DNA of 64,000 nucleotides from Avena insularis (GCA_023614405.1 CM042694.1:477931392-477995391), one strand, 5' to 3'. Positions 1 to 13,000 are shown, numbered from the stretch's first letter. The notes: generated by a model from the sequence alone, not told the origin. A program made the numbers and translations.

Positions 1-1
1 A

Positions 2-2324
2 TGTCGGCCCAAGTCGCCAGCAAAAAGGCTTGCGTCACCGGTCAGGTCGTCAGTGGTGTTCGAGTCGAACGACGACTCCGACGACGAAAGATCTCCCGAA
101 GTCTCACACAAGGCCCCAAGGGACGCAGTCCCGACGAAGGGGTTGGAGGGCGAGGACACGGAAGTGGTGGTAGACGTTCCCCTGGTGGCGATTGCGCCTC
201 CGATCTCGTGGGCTCCAAGCCAAGGAGCAGCTGAGGAGACGGCGCCCAAGTCACCACAGTCGTCAAAGGCGGCGGCGGCGGAGCCAGAGATCCCGGCGAC
301 TACAGCTTCATCGTCAAGGAAGCCCTCAGTTTCATGGGCTTCAGACGTCTTTGAGAGGGGCCTCAGCCGCAAGCTGGGTCCCGAGTTGGACAAGCCCGCC
401 CATATTAGTACCGGGATTCGCGTCCTTCTAGTCGCCAAGTAAGTTGTGGTTCCTTGTCCCAATTCGCCTTGATTCTTTTGTGTTGTTGTTGTGCTGATTG
501 AAGGGGCTCATGCAGGTCTAGCGCTAAGAAGATTGGTCGCCCTTCGGTGGCTAAGATTCCACCAGCCACTGGCGTGGGAGAGGGCGATCTACCCAAGAAG
601 CGGAAATCCTCCGAAGATGTGGCGACCGCCGAAGTTGCGAAGAAGCGGAAGGGGGGCGCTCACGACGCCGCGACCGGGGGAAGCGCCGTGGAGCCAGCTG
701 CTGCGCCAGTCGCCAAAGAGGTGGCGGCGGCACGATCAGAGCCAACCCTGGCTGCGTCCGTGCCTGAGGCGTCGGTCTCGGCAACCAGCGCCCTTGCCAG
801 GGCGTCTGCGACGTTCCCTCGTTTTATGGCGAAGGGGTTTCCAGGTGTTGCGGACACGCAATCTCCACAGAGTCTGGAAATCGTGGATGCGTACATTGGG
901 TCCCGCCGTGGGTGCACCTCCTTCACGGTCCCGTCGACTAACGCTGGGGAACTTCACAAGATGCTCGGCGCTGCTATTCAAGTATGTCCAGCCCCTGAAT
1001 TCCTGGTCGCTGAATTTCAGCGACTAGGAATTGTTTTTCTTTTCCTTCCTTCTCCAGTCCCCGAGTGCCTGGTCGCTGAATTTTAGTGGCTAGGAGCTGG
1101 ATTTTGGTTTTCTTCCTTCTCCAGTCCCCGAGTTCCTAGTCGCTAAATTTCAGCGGCTGGGAACTGGGTCTTGTTCTGTCTAATGCTTAGTTGAGTTCTT
1201 TGTTTACAAGGGTTGCAAAGGGAGTCAACTGATCGGCAGGCTATGAGAGAGCACTTGGAGCGTGACTTGCGCGAAGCGCAGGAGGTGAACCGGCGGCTTC
1301 AGGAGACTATTGGTGAGTGTCTGTTCGGCCGTATTCTTCTTTTCCTGGTGTGAGCTGGTTGTGTGCAATACTCTGATATATGTGCTTACAGATGATTTCC
1401 CGGCTGAGATCTCCAAGGCCCATGAGGGGTATGTCCCACTCGCTTAACTAGACGCGGCGAATGGGCGAATAGCCTCTCTGGTCAAGGACTTGGAAGAGGC
1501 TAAGGCGGCTTCAATTTCTTCAGAGGAACGGGCGAAGCCTGCTATCGCCGCGGCTGAAGAGGAACGCAAGGCCATGGACTCCATCATCGTGGGGCTGCAT
1601 AACGAGCAGACTGCCTTGGAGAAGCACGTCAAGGAGAACTGCCGCAAACTCCTTGGTGAGTCTCTGTCTTTGCTTTAGCCTTTTGTCGAGTCCCCTCTTT
1701 GGGGGTTTCATTGTTTCGCTGACATCTGACTTTGCAGCTGTGGTAGGCCAAAGCGACCCGGTGGTGCAAACTTACACCGCCTCGCAGTGCATAACTGCCG
1801 TGGTGAATGCGGCCACAACCTCGACGTTGTGTGTCCAGGCGGCACTTCAGGGCATGTCTCCCACCGAAGTCATCCCTAGGGGGCTTACGGAGGTATGGCG
1901 CTATCTGGAGGAGGTTCCCGCCGTTGTGGAGTGGATGACGTGCTCAGCGTTCAGACGCGGGGCCGCCACGGCGTTGAGCTTGGGTCTCGCACATTTCCCC
2001 GACGACTTCGATCTTGACGATGTGACGAGTGGCTATCCGTCGGCGACCGGCACGGTGGAAATGTTGGAGGTGCTGAGGCTGACCGCGAGGGCCACTCCGT
2101 GCGACGATCGTGTCTTGGGGATGGGGGATCTACTGCCGTATCAGGAGACGGTGTTGGCGCCTGGCGACCCCGAGCCGGAGCACTGCGACATGAAGTCGGA
2201 GCAGCCCTTCCATCATCGGCAAGTCACGACAACGCATCCGGATTTAACCCGTGGCAGCCCTTTGTGCGTGTCAAGGGTGGTGGCGCTGCTTCTTCATCAG
2301 GGCATGTGGAGTAAGCAAATGTAA
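2..2324 (+). pseudogene. Antisense spliced extra gene of Tat element 1 (C-terminal part)
   Basis: The reading frame is open at the window edge and lies antisense to gag-pol. Likely exons are 2-438, 516-981, 1211-1312, 1392-1428, 1452-1655 and 1738-2324. They are supported by GTAAGT, GTATGT, GTGAGT and GTATGT donors and by pyrimidine-rich AG acceptors at most introns. The protein starts with a low-complexity stretch rich in S, A, P and K with basic KKRK-like runs, possibly nuclear localisation signals. A Q/E/R-rich section in exons 3-5 could form a coiled coil, and a more globular last exon ends at 2324. The gene at 29042-33530 has the same position and architecture and shows an N-terminal domain like the 'putative gypsy-type transposon' family (PF04195). 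That domain would lie left of this window. The exon 2/3 joint is not in phase as I read it, so an indel or another splice site is likely. Its function is unknown. Confidence 0.6.
1002..1161. repeat. Three tandem hairpin units in an intron of the antisense gene
   Basis: Three units with a period of about 66 bp each contain an inverted repeat of about 14 bp, at 1002-1028, 1068-1094 and 1134-1161. In the first, CCTGGTCGCTGAA pairs with TTCAGCGACTAGG. The units are separated by pyrimidine-rich tracts ending in CCAG. All three lie within the second intron. Confidence 0.6.
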
Positions 2325-3129
2325 AGGTTGTAATGTATGCCAAGTGGCGAACGCTGTATGGTATTTTTGCAATGTATGCCACGGGGAGTTGATCGACTCG
2401 TGTTATGATTAGGAAAATGTTTTGTTCAAGAATTGTTTTGATTGAGCGAGTCCCCGAGCGCGTTCGCCCTTTAATGGGGTATAACTCGATTGTGTACTTT
2501 TGTGTGTTTGATTTGTTTACACGTTTGTTTTTATCCCTCGCGTCTTCTGAGTGGCAAATCCCCGAGCGCGAGTGGGGCTGTCTAGTGAGCGAGTCCCCGA
2601 GCGTGGTGCCTGACCGTATTGGTCATGATCCTGTTGCAGGTTGTGAATGCGTTGTTTGTAACGCGTCTCCACCCCTGGCTCGGAGAGCCAGTCGCTTTGC
2701 GAGTCCTAGGCAGCTCTCTTACTTGGTGTGTTCCCAAGCCGCGTGGGGTTCCCGTTTTGCGGAGTCCCCGTGCGTGGTACTTAACCGTTCGAGTCGCTTT
2801 GCACAAGAGTGGGAGGGACAGAGCGCTGTGGGAAGCGTGTATCGGATGTATTGGCCCGGCGGGCCAGTCGGGCTAGGCGACTCCAATGGCGGCTCCGGGT
2901 TGGCGTTTGTCGTGGACGACCCAAGGCCCGAATACTTCCGGTGCCCTTGTGCCGCACTACTTTGCCATGTCGGTCGCTCGACCAGAGGTTGACTTCCGTA
3001 AGTAGCGATCTTTGGCATGTACGAAAAGCGAGTGGCACAAGAATATGGCGAGTGGGCACAATTTGTGCGATCCGAATGAATTTCATTATATATTCCGATG
3101 GAGTACATTGTGGGGTTCTAAGTATAGAA
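2325..3129. other. Non-coding spacer of Tat element 1 with a dispersed short motif
   Basis: No frame here looks coding. The motif GAGTCCCCGAGCG or close variants recurs (near 2449, 2559, 2590 and 2760), and related CCAGTCCCCGAG occurs in the intron near 1055 and 1121. The spacer separates the 3' ends of two convergent genes: the antisense gene ending at 2324 and pol ending near 3130. Confidence 0.5.
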
Positions 3130-6100
3130 CTTTCTGAGGAGGTTTACGTTCCATGGCCTCCTGACCTCCAATTGGCCATCACCCCATATGTCGATGAGGT
3201 AATAGGCGTCGTTGCCAAGGACGCGGCCTATGGCGAATGGCCCCTCCCATGGGGGGAGAGCTTGTGCATGCCCTTCTTGTCTTGGGCCAGTCGTAAGACC
3301 AGTTCTCCTTCCTGGAAGGTGCGAGTTTGCACTCGGCGGCTGTGATAGCGGCGCAGTCCTTGCTGGTATATGGCAGTGCGGAAGCGAGCCAGGTCGCGTG
3401 CCTCGTCAAGTTGATCGACGCTGTCTTGGCGGGCGATCTCGTTGGTCGCCTCGACGTAATTGGTGACTCGAGGGGAATCGTGCTCCAGGTCTGTTGGCAT
3501 TACGGCCTCGGCGCCATATACCATGAAGAAAGGCGTGAACTCGGTTGATCGGTTGACGGAGGTGCAGATCCCCCATATCACAGAGGGGAGCTCGTCGACC
3601 CAGCATCCCGGGGTGCACTCGAGGGGCACCTGCAGTCACGGCTTAAGCCCATGGAGGACGCTCTGGTTGGCGCGCTCTGCTTGGCCATTTGATTCCGGGT
3701 GGGCGACTGATGCGAGGTCGAGTTGGATGCCGTGCTCCTCACAGAATTCCGCCATGGCCCCCTTGGCGTAGTTGGTGTCGTTGTCTGTTATGATGCTATG
3801 CGGGTAGCCGTACCGGTAGATGAGTTCGTGGAGGAACTTGGTGGCCGTCTTGTCGTCGCACTTTTTGATCGGCTTGGCCTCGACCCATTTGGTGAACTTG
3901 TCGACTGCGACCAGGAGGTGAGTGAAACCAGACGGGCCCTTCTTGAATGGGCCTACCATGTCCATGCCCCATATGGCGAATGGCCACGTGACGGGGATTG
4001 TCTTGAGTGCCGAGCTAGGAAGGTGCGTCTGGTTGGCGTACTTCTGGCACCCGACGCATCGTTGGACGATGTTGGTGGCATCGACGTGTGTGGTTAGCCA
4101 GTAGAAACCGTGCCGCATGGCCTTGGCGACTAGCGACTTGGCACCGGCGTGATGGCCGCAGTCGCCGACGTGAATGTCCTGGAGGATCTTGTGGCCTTCT
4201 TCTGGCTGTACACAGCGTTGGAACACGCCGGTCGTGCTGCGCTTGTGGAGCTCACCGTTGATGATGACGAAGGATTTGCCGCGGCGCACGATCATTCGCG
4301 CCTCTGTCTCGTTGATCGATAGGAGTTTGTGTTCCAGGAAGGCGACGTATGGCGCTGTCCAGTCGCTAGGTTCCACAACCATGGCGACTAAGGCCGGTTC
4401 TGGTTGCAGTGGGATCCCTACGTCAATCTCCTTCGGTGGGCTGACTGAGGGTTTGTGGATGATGTCAAGGAAGACGCCTATTGGTGGTGCCTGTCGGGCC
4501 GATCCGATGCAGGAAAGGGCGTCCGCCTCCTCGTTTTTGCGCCTGTCGATCCACTCGACGGAATAGCCATCAAAGTGTCCTCCCAACTGGTCGAAGGCTT
4601 GGCGGTACGCGATCATTGTTGGGGAGACAGCGTCGCACGTCCCGGCCAGTTGGCCGGCGACTAGGTCGGAGTCGCCATAGCATCGTAGGCGGTTGATGTT
4701 CATCTCCTTGGCAGCTCTCATGCCATGGACGAGGGCCTCGTATTCCGCCATATTGTTGGTGCAGGGCATGAAGTTGAGGTGGAGCACGTAGCGGAGCTTG
4801 TCTCCTTTGGGGGAGGTCAGTATGACCCCAGCCCCCGCACCATCGCCGTTCTTGGAACCGTCGAAGTGGAGCGACCAGTAGTGGAGGTATAGGAGCTTCT
4901 CTGGCTGCTGTGCTTCTTCCCAGTCTGCGAGGAAATCAGCCAGGGCTTGTGATTTGATCGCTTTTTGGGGCTCGTACTTGATGTTGTGGACACCGATCTC
5001 GACGGTCCACTTGGCGACTCGCCCAGTTGCCTCGCGGTTGCGTATGATGTCTTGCAGGGGCGCGGAGGATACCACCGTGATTGGGCGCTCCTGGAAGTAG
5101 TGTGGGAGCCACCCCTGTGCTTGGAATACCGCGTACACCAGTTTTTGGTATTGTGGGTAGCGTTGTCGTGAGTCCATTAGGACTTCGCTGATGTAGTATA
5201 CGGGTCGCTGTATGGGGCGCTCCTTGCCCTCTTCCGGTCGTTCGATGACCATCACGGCGCTGACGACTCGATTGGAGGCCGCGACGTAAACGAGCATTGG
5301 CTCTTTGTCGAGTGGCGCGGCGAGAAGTGGTGCCGCAAGTAGCACTTCTTTCAGCGCTTTGAGTGCGTCGTCGGCTTCCGCGTCCCATTGGAACGTTGGG
5401 TTCTTGCGTATCAGGCTGTAGAGCGGCATTGCCTTCTCGCCTAGTCGAGGGATGAAGCGACTGAGGGCCGCGACTCGCCCTGCCAACTTTTGGACGTCGT
5501 GCAGGCACTCGGGTTTCCCGAGTTGCGCGACGGTGTCGATCTTGGTGGGGTTGGCTTCAATGCCTCGCTTGGAGACTACGTATCCCAGAAGCTGTCCGGT
5601 GGGTACGTCGAAGGTGCATTTTCCAGGATTCAGCTTGATGTTGTACCTCTGCAAGTTTGCGAAGGTTTCGGCTAGATCAGCGAGCGGATCGTCCTGGCGG
5701 GTGGATTTTACCACCACGTCGTCGATGTAGACGTGAATGTTGCAGCCAATTTGGCTCGCTAGACACTCCTGCATGCACCTCTGGTATGTGGCGCCTGCGT
5801 TCATGAGGCCGAACGTCATGGCCGTGTAGCAGAATGCACCGAATGGCGTGATGAATGTCGTCTTCTCCTCGTCTTTGACTGCCATCTTGATCTAATTATA
5901 GCCAGAGTAAGCGTCGAGAAAACACAGCAACTCCGATCCCGTGGTCGAGTCGATGATCTGATCGATGCGCGGTAGGACGAACTCCTCCTTCGGGCAAGCG
6001 TTGTTGAGGTTGGTGTAGTCAATGCATATTCTCCATGTGTTGTTCTTTTTGAGAACCAGGACTGGGTTTGCCAGCCACTTGGAGTACTTGATTGGCCGGA

Positions 6101-6311
6101 TGAAGCCTGCGGCTAGCAGGCGCTGGACTTCCTCGGCCATTGCTCGGCAGCGCTCTTCATTGAAGGGTCGTAGCGACTGCTTTACTTGTCGCACTTTGGG
6201 GTCGGCATTAAGTTTGTGCTCAGCGAGTTCCCTCGGGACACCTGGCATGTCAGATGGCTTCCATGCGAAGATGTCGCGGTTCTCACGGAGGAACCCGATG
6301 AGCGCGCTTTC
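3130..6311 (-). pseudogene. pol of Tat element 1: reverse transcriptase, RNase H, integrase
   Basis: This is the same frame as gag-protease upstream, separated by a TAG at 6314-6312. Two more in-frame stops break it: TAA at 5892-5890 and TGA at 3638-3636. A one-base deletion near 3255 shifts the last ~40 codons, and the conserved end (PWNVNLLRKFY) is reached near 3130. RT has its YIDD catalytic motif at about 5729-5718. RNase H acidic residues lie in FDGS, AEYEAL, GDSDL and EADAL. Integrase has an HHCC zinc site followed by its three acidic residues in GMDMVGP, ITDNDTNY and HPESNGQ. Catalytic residues are intact, so the stops look like later damage. The enzyme would have copied element RNA in cytoplasmic particles and inserted the cDNA. 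No chromodomain is seen, as expected for Tat. Confidence 0.92.
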
Positions 6312-9300
6312 CTATGCAGGGCTCATGTGTGCCCCGATGGTGACCGTCTGGCTGGAGTCGCCTAGGACGAGCTCGATGGTGCGGGTGTGCATGGTCGCCT
6401 CGAACGTGGAGTTCGCAGCGATCGGTTTGTTCAGAATGGTGGGATCGTCCTTGTTGATGTTGCCCGCGTATTTCGCGAGCTCCTCCACGTGGTTGGTCTC
6501 CGCGGCGATGACGGCACCGGCGAGCTCGGCGCCTTTTTCCTCGCACTCCACGGCCATATCGGGGTCGCCATGGACGGTGATGATGCCGCTCGGCCCGGGG
6601 AGCTTCATCATGTTGTAGGCATAGTGTGGGGTCGCCATGAACTTTGCGAATGCCTGGTGGCCCAGGACGCAGTGGTAGGGACTACGGAAGTTCACCAGCT
6701 CGAAGACGATCCTCTCCGTGCGGTAGTTTTCCAGAGTGCCGAAGGTGACAGGCAGTGTCACTTTCCCGATCGGGTATGCCTTCCGACCGGGGACGATGCC
6801 GTGGAAGGTCGTCAGTGTTGGCTCGATGGTTGTTTCTGGGAGTTGGAGCCTTTTAAACGTGTCGAGGTACAAGAAATTGATGGATCTCCCACCGTCCATC
6901 AACGTCTTGGGCAGCCAGTAGTCAGCCACCTTTGGCCTGACCACCAGGGCGATTCGCCCTAGGTACTCGATTCTTGGCGCGTGGTCCTGGCGACTCCAGG
7001 TGATCCTCTGCTCGGACCAGTTTAGGAAGTGGGGGATGTCGACTTGCGTCACCGCATTGACAGCGACCGCACGGGCGAGTACCTTCTTCTCACGCTTGGT
7101 GCCGAGCCCGGTGAAGGTATGTAACGACCCGACGGCAGTTCCGAAGCCGCCGCCGTTCCTGTTGTCCCGAGGTGGGTTGTTGTTGGGGTCCTCCCTTGCA
7201 CGTCTCTCCTTCTCAATCTCTTTAAGGGAATGGAAATCGGCGGTGGTGTGGGTGGCGGGTTTTCCCTCCTTGCTATGATAGATGCAGGGCTGGTTGAGCA
7301 AGGCGGTGGGGTCGAATTTCGGCCTCGCCGTGTTGTTGGCACGGTAGTTCCCGCTGTCGCGGTAGTTTCCTCCATCGCGGCGGTAGTTCTTGGAGTCGTG
7401 CTGGCCATAGCCGGCGTTGGCGACGAAGTCGACTCGCTCGTCCGTGCGGCGCTTGCCGGTGATGCGGGGGTTGCTGTAGCGCATGTCGCGTAGGCACCGG
7501 CTGTCATGGATGCTAGTGCGGCGTCTTCCTCCCGACTCGTCGTCAGAGTCTTGGTTGGGGTCCTCCTCCGCATAGGACTTAGCGATCTCGAGGAGGTCGG
7601 GGATGTTGTCGAGCGTCCGGTTGACCCTCTTGATCTTGGTGACGAGGGGTTCATACCGGCACGCGTTCTTGAAGCAATGTATCGCCGTGTCCGGGTGGAT
7701 GCCGGAGGCGTTTATCCATAGTTCTTGCCACCTTTGGATCCACCGGTGGGTCGACTCGCGTTGTCCCTGGATGCATCGCTCCAGGTCCTCTATGGTGGTG
7801 GCGCGGGTGTAGGAGCCCTCGAAGTGCCTAACGAAGGCGTCCCGCATTTCTTCCCAGGAATCAATGCTGTCAGCGGGTAGCGTGTTGATCCACTGTCGTG
7901 TTGCACCCTCCATCATCAGGGGGAGGTAGCGAGCGGCGAGCAGGTCGGTGTGGCCTGCGATCCCCATTGCCATGAGGTATGTGTCCAGCCAAATGGCAGG
8001 GTCGTACGTCGGGTCGTACTTCTCGATTTCCTTGGGGGCCTTGAAATTGGCGGGGTATTTTTCCACGCGAATCATTGGTCCAAAGCATTGTGGCCCTACT
8101 CGGCTGAGCGAGCCTCTTGGCTCCGGGTCGCCGCGGTTGGTGAGGTTGTGCCGCAGGTCGTAGGGCTGGCGCGACCGCCACGCCTGATTGTTGATGATGT
8201 GCGTTCGGGCATCGAGGGGCTGCCCATTGCCAACGACCATGTTGTTCGCCGGTCGCGGCTCGTTGGTTGACAACACGGGGTTGGCGGCCCGTGGTTGGTT
8301 CACCAGGGGCTAGGGTGGTGGGAAAACTAATGCGTTAGCCACGGTGGGGTGGCCGCTTGATGCCGCCCTGCTTGCTGACAAGCAGGAATACATCCGCCCC
8401 CGTGGGTCGACTCCCGTGGCCTGTTGCTCGACGGCCCTGACGAGTAGGGCCTTGGCGTACTAGATCTGTAGCGCGTCGTTGCCTTGGACATCGAGGTTGG
8501 CAATCGCGGCATCAGCCGCGACGACATTGTCCATCGGGGTGAAGTATAGTGGTATCCGTGGTTGGTCTGGTGGGGGCGCACGACCCATGGGTGGTGGAGG
8601 GGCCCCAGTCGCCAGCGCTCCAGGTGGTGGTCTCACGGGGTAGCTCCCTCCTGGCGGCGCGTTCTCGCAGTATTCGCGCTCGGCAGCGTGTGTGGGCTCG
8701 CCCTCGTCGTTGAAATGCAGGACGCAGCCCTGAACATCGGTGTTCAGGCGGGTCCTGATGCGACGCTGGTGATAGAGTGAAAGCTCCCGTGCCATCTCTC
8801 GTTCGAGGCGGTATTTCTCGCGCTCGGCGAGTTCGTTGCGTTGCGCCTCCTGGAGCCGCAGGCGGCCTTGCTCCACCTCCGTGGCCGTCGCGGTCAGCGG
8901 GATCATTGTGGAGAACGGATCTAGCGGGGCGGCCGTGCTACCCGCCATGTAGATCGCGTTGAAGCGATTGGATCTGGTGCGAAATTCCTCGGGGGATTCC
9001 AAGCCGGAGTCAGAGTCGAAGATCCCTAGGATGGAGGGATCCTCGAAATCCTCGGGGTTTGAGACTCGCGTGATGGAGTCCTCTCGTGACGCGACGGTGA
9101 TGGATCTGTTGACCGATGCAGGGGTCGCGGAGTCAGCGTCGTTGTTTAGGGCGTCGTTGTTGGTGGCGGCGTTAGTCTCGGCCGCATCGCTAGCGCCGAG
9201 TCGTACTCAGTGACAAGGCCCCTGATGGAGCGGACCTGCTCCTCTGAAAGCAGATCGCGATGTGGAGGCGACCCGCCGACGATCACCATCGCGGCTAGAT

Positions 9301-9500
9301 CGACCGTGCTAGTGAAGCCGACGAAGAGGTTGATGGAGCCGATCGGCATCACCGCGGCGTGACTGGCCGGGTGCGACGCCGGGATGTAGCTGCTGGGCAG
9401 GATCTGCAAGATCCCGCCGATGGCGACCATGCGGCCGGTGGCGAGCGGCCGATCGATCGGCGAATAGGGTCTCGCCGCAGAACTCAGGCCAGTCCCGCTA
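6312..9500 (-). pseudogene. gag and protease region of Tat element 1
   Basis: The main frame runs from about 9140 to 6312 with TAG stops at 8462-8460 and 8312-8310. The N-terminal part (about 9500-9146) is in another frame, so there is a frameshift near 9150. The piece containing LESPEEFRTRSNRFNAIYMA is characteristic of Tat gag. The capsid-type region around 8000-7600 has KYDPTYDPAIWLDTYLMAM and the helical WEEMRDAFVRHFEG segment. A basic, N/D/R-rich stretch at 7550-7200 follows. The aspartic protease has LMDGGRSINFLYLDTF near 6900; in this lineage DGG replaces DSG, so the catalytic Asp is present. The usual CCHC knuckle is not evident. Confidence 0.88.
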
Positions 9501-9501
9501 T

Positions 9502-9520
9502 GTCCCACGGTGGGCGCCAC
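9502..9520 (-). other. Primer-binding site of Tat element 1
   Basis: On the minus strand the bases immediately inside the LTR read GTGGCGCCCACCGTGGGAC. This is the usual plant gypsy primer-binding sequence and fixes the inner LTR edge at 9521. Confidence 0.85.
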
Positions 9521-10019
9521 TGTCGTGGAAATGGCCACGGTAGTCGCTGCCACTAGCAGCGATTGAGTGTTTCGTGAGGAAGAGTTGGCGGCCATCTGCG
9601 GTGCGAGATGGGGGCGGATGCACATGGGTTTACCTAGGTTCGGCCCCCCGGAGGGTAAAGACCTACTCCTGCTAGATTAGATTATGAGAGAGCGAGTTAC
9701 AGGGGTGGTGAGCTCAGCGGTTAGGCAGCGAGTCTCTTGAGGGGGTGTATGACGGAACGTGTCCTTCAGGATACCCTAGGGAGGTTTATATATGAAGCAC
9801 CTCGCTAGGGTTTACAAGCCGTCTCCAAACAAGATAAGGATCCGGGGACTTTTGACCTAATCCGACTGGGCTTCTGCTACGTTTCTGGGCTTCCAGTCGC
9901 CAGTCGGTGGGCCTCTCCTTCCTTTATAGTCCAATCGTTGTCCTCCAGACGCACTCGCAGGCCTTTCGGCCCACTCGGAACGTCCTGCTAGGCGTACCCC
10001 CTTTGGCATATCCCCATCA
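9521..10019 (-). repeat. 5' LTR of Tat element 1 (499 bp)
   Basis: In the element's orientation it begins TGATGGGGATATGCC at 10019 and ends CCACGACA at 9521, next to the primer-binding site. A TATA-like TATATAAA lies on the minus strand at 9792-9785. The partner 3' LTR should lie left of the window. Confidence 0.85.
9785..9792 (-). promoter_or_regulatory. TATA box in the 5' LTR of Tat element 1
   Basis: TATATAAA on the minus strand, upstream of the gag-pol frame in the U3-like half of the LTR. Assigned by motif and position only. Confidence 0.5.
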
Positions 10020-13000
10020 ATTATTGTTTGTTCTAATGGTTGTAAAATGGTTCTATGATGAACGTCACATCATCTAGATCATCCCCAAGCAAAAACCAAA
10101 GAAAAAGAAATCAAAAAGAATTAAATAAAGGAAATGGTCACTTTTGCCATTTTAATCACCTAGCCCACTTTGGGTGTTCCTAGCACTCAATTTCCAACTG
10201 AAACAATTGTGGATCTTTGCACCCCTTGCTAGTACAAGTAGTGATGTACCAAGGCCCACCTTATGATCTTGCAAAAACATTTAAACACTAAATTTAAATG
10301 ACAATTGAAAATGGAACCAAGTGTATGTATCTAGATCCCACTTTTTCAAAAACCACTCAAATAAATTCAATTTGAAGATCCCAAGCAAACCTAGATGCTT
10401 AAGCATAAGATAAACCACTTCACCAAAAATCTTTGAAAAATTCAAATCTTTTGTTCATGCGGCCATTTGGTCGAACACTTGGCATGCACAGAACTAACTC
10501 ACTAGTGATATCACTGTTTCTATAGAAGTTTGCCACCCAATTGAACCCCACTTACTCCCTCTGTCCCTCCTAGCTCTAACCAAGCCTAAACTAACCCATC
10601 CCCTAGTTCCCAGCGCTAGTACCATGCCACCCCGATGCCATGCTCGCCGGTTGAGCATGCGCAGCTCACAGCAGACCGCCAGCCCTTCTCCACCGCTCCA
10701 GGAAGCAAGGCGCCACCTCACCGCCGCCCACGGTCCACCCCACGGCCCCTGCTAGCCCCTAGACCACCGAGGAAACGCCGTGCACTAAGTCTCTGCGTGC
10801 AGCCAGAGCACGCCAGAGCGCCCTCACCGCCAGCATGCCACAGACCGCAGATTGCGCGCGCCGCTCCGCCTTGACCACCTCACCCTGCCGGACATGGCCG
10901 TGCACCGCCGCACGACCCACAGTCGCCAGGAACCCCGTCGAGCACCGCCTCTGTCCCTCAGAGCGCAGGAAGCTCCTGACTGCTAGCCACCACCCCTAGC
11001 ATCGCCATTAAGCTCTATATGACCACCAGGAGGCAAGCCACCATCCGCCTACGCTGCCCATGACTATAGGCCCCTGTATCATCGTCACCGACGAGCTCGC
11101 CGTTGCCTTCTCGGTCCCCTCGACGATCCTATATAAGGAGCCCACCCCCAGCCTCAGTCGCCACACCATTCCACTCCCCTCTCTCCACTGATCATATCCC
11201 CTCTCTCGCCGGAGCCGCTCGAGCAGCCCATCACCGGTATTCTGCTGGAGACAGACACAGCAGAGGAGGAGAAGCTCCCGTCGATTTCGTCCACCTCAGC
11301 CCCTGCCGTGACCTCGCCTGAGTCTGCCGTCGTCGTCTCGTTCGATCGCCTCCATTGCTACACTAGCTGGAGCCCTGGTACATCCCCACTACACCCCCAC
11401 CGACCGTGCTAGGGTTCAGTCTCGCCGGTGACGTGTCCGTCGTCGACGACGACCGTGAGCCATTGATCCAGGATCAAATCGTGTGGTCCTTATCGCCCTG
11501 TACCGCTTCGCATTTAATGAGTCACTGACAGGCGGGACCACCCTGTTAGCAGCCCTTAGCGCCGTGGAGTGTACACGGGCCGGCCCATTTAGTTTCCCGC
11601 GCTGGCCCTGTGATTCAAATTAGGGTTTTTCTTTTTAGACTTAAACTAGAATCTATCTCTTAGTTTAAAAATCAACTCAGAGAGTTTTACAAATCCAAAT
11701 TGAGTGATTCCAATTTTGTTGGAAAGCTAATGAAAATCTATATCCAAGCCCGTTGGATTTAAATCATTTAGAGTTAGAGATCTCTCCTAGTAAAAATAAC
11801 AAGACAGAATCTTTTGCACATTCAAACATTTTTATAAAATCAACCTTATTGGCTTTTGAGTTGATTCCAACTCTCAAAAATCACATTTAACCATACCTAT
11901 CTGAATATGTAATAATATTAAGGTTTGCATGCAGTGACTTTGGACTAGTATCAAAATAATGCTATATAGGCATTTCTAGTCACTTTAAATCATTAAATAT
12001 TAAACTTATTAAAATGTGACCCATCCTTTAAATCACATTCCCACATGTTAGAATATGTGGTGATGACATGTGTCCAAATGATCCCATATTTTAATTGGAG
12101 AATCTTAAATCTTAGTTAATTTCAATGAGTAGAAATTACTTTTCTCAAATAAAATAAATGAAGCTAGTTCATTAAACCTTGTGATGTTTGTGAGGATACT
12201 AGATCATCAAATGGGTATGCCTTAGTGTGCTAAGTAGACTAGTTAAGTATTGTTTGGTGATTTTGTATCCCGTATGTATTTATAGACGATAGTACCGACC
12301 AAGCTTTCGAGGAGGAGGAGTTCTACCAAGAAGAGGAGGAAGAGGATTTCAACCACTGCACCAACCAAGGAAAGCCATCATTAACAATGCAAGATCACCC
12401 TTGCAAGCTATTGTTAGCAAGTTATAATTAAGCTAGATAACCTAAGCAAATGCATTAGGCATGCTTTGGTTATACCCTTTTTGACTTATACCTACTCCAA
12501 GTTTTATTTACAAGCTTTACTTCCTTTACTTTACCAAAGTCCTTTACTTGTTTAAAGGTAGCATAAAGAGTATAAAACTTGACCTATCTAGTTAGTCTTA
12601 GATTTCATTCTATGGCATGAGATTGAGATTAGCATGCCACATTAGTGAACACTCTTAACTTAGTAGCTTAGAGCTAAACCAAAACTTGATCACTCTAGAT
12701 GGGAATACTTGGTGAAAATGACTTGTGAAAACTTTGGAATGATGAGTCATTCCATTGAGATGTTTTGACATGTGTTGAGAAACACAAATGGTTTATGACG
12801 ATAAAAATGTTGAGGCATGAGCCTTAGCCCTTTTATAAAAACTGATGGTTGGGTTCGGATGCGATACAATTCGAATTTTACCGTACAACCACAATACCTG
12901 AATTGGGTAAGGCTTAGCCAGAAGTTTATATGCATTAGTATTAGTTCCCTCGCGAGAGAGGTTTGACCTGAGGCTACCTCTCAATGTTGTCCACCTATCA

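Larger units (their letters stand above)
1..10019 (-). mobile_element. Ty3/gypsy Tat-lineage LTR retrotransposon (element 1), 3' end outside window
   Basis: The element reads right to left. It has a 5' LTR at 9521-10019, a primer-binding site, one gag-protease-RT-RNase H-integrase frame to about 3130, a non-coding spacer, and a spliced gene on the opposite strand (1-2324). An antisense extra gene between pol and the 3' LTR is an established trait of Tat-lineage elements such as Grande and RIRE2. The element interrupts a Tekay-type LTR. The five bases after it, ATTAT, occur at the same place in the uninterrupted LTR near 47813, so ATTAT is the predicted target duplication. Five in-frame stops and at least two frameshifts show that it is no longer autonomous. 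Confidence 0.88.

Noticed and set aside
2405..3345. Plus-strand ORFs of 129-195 codons (2405-2992, 2809-3345)
   Set aside because: They cover the spacer and the antisense of the pol end, with no domain and no continuity with the spliced antisense gene. They are treated as chance open frames.
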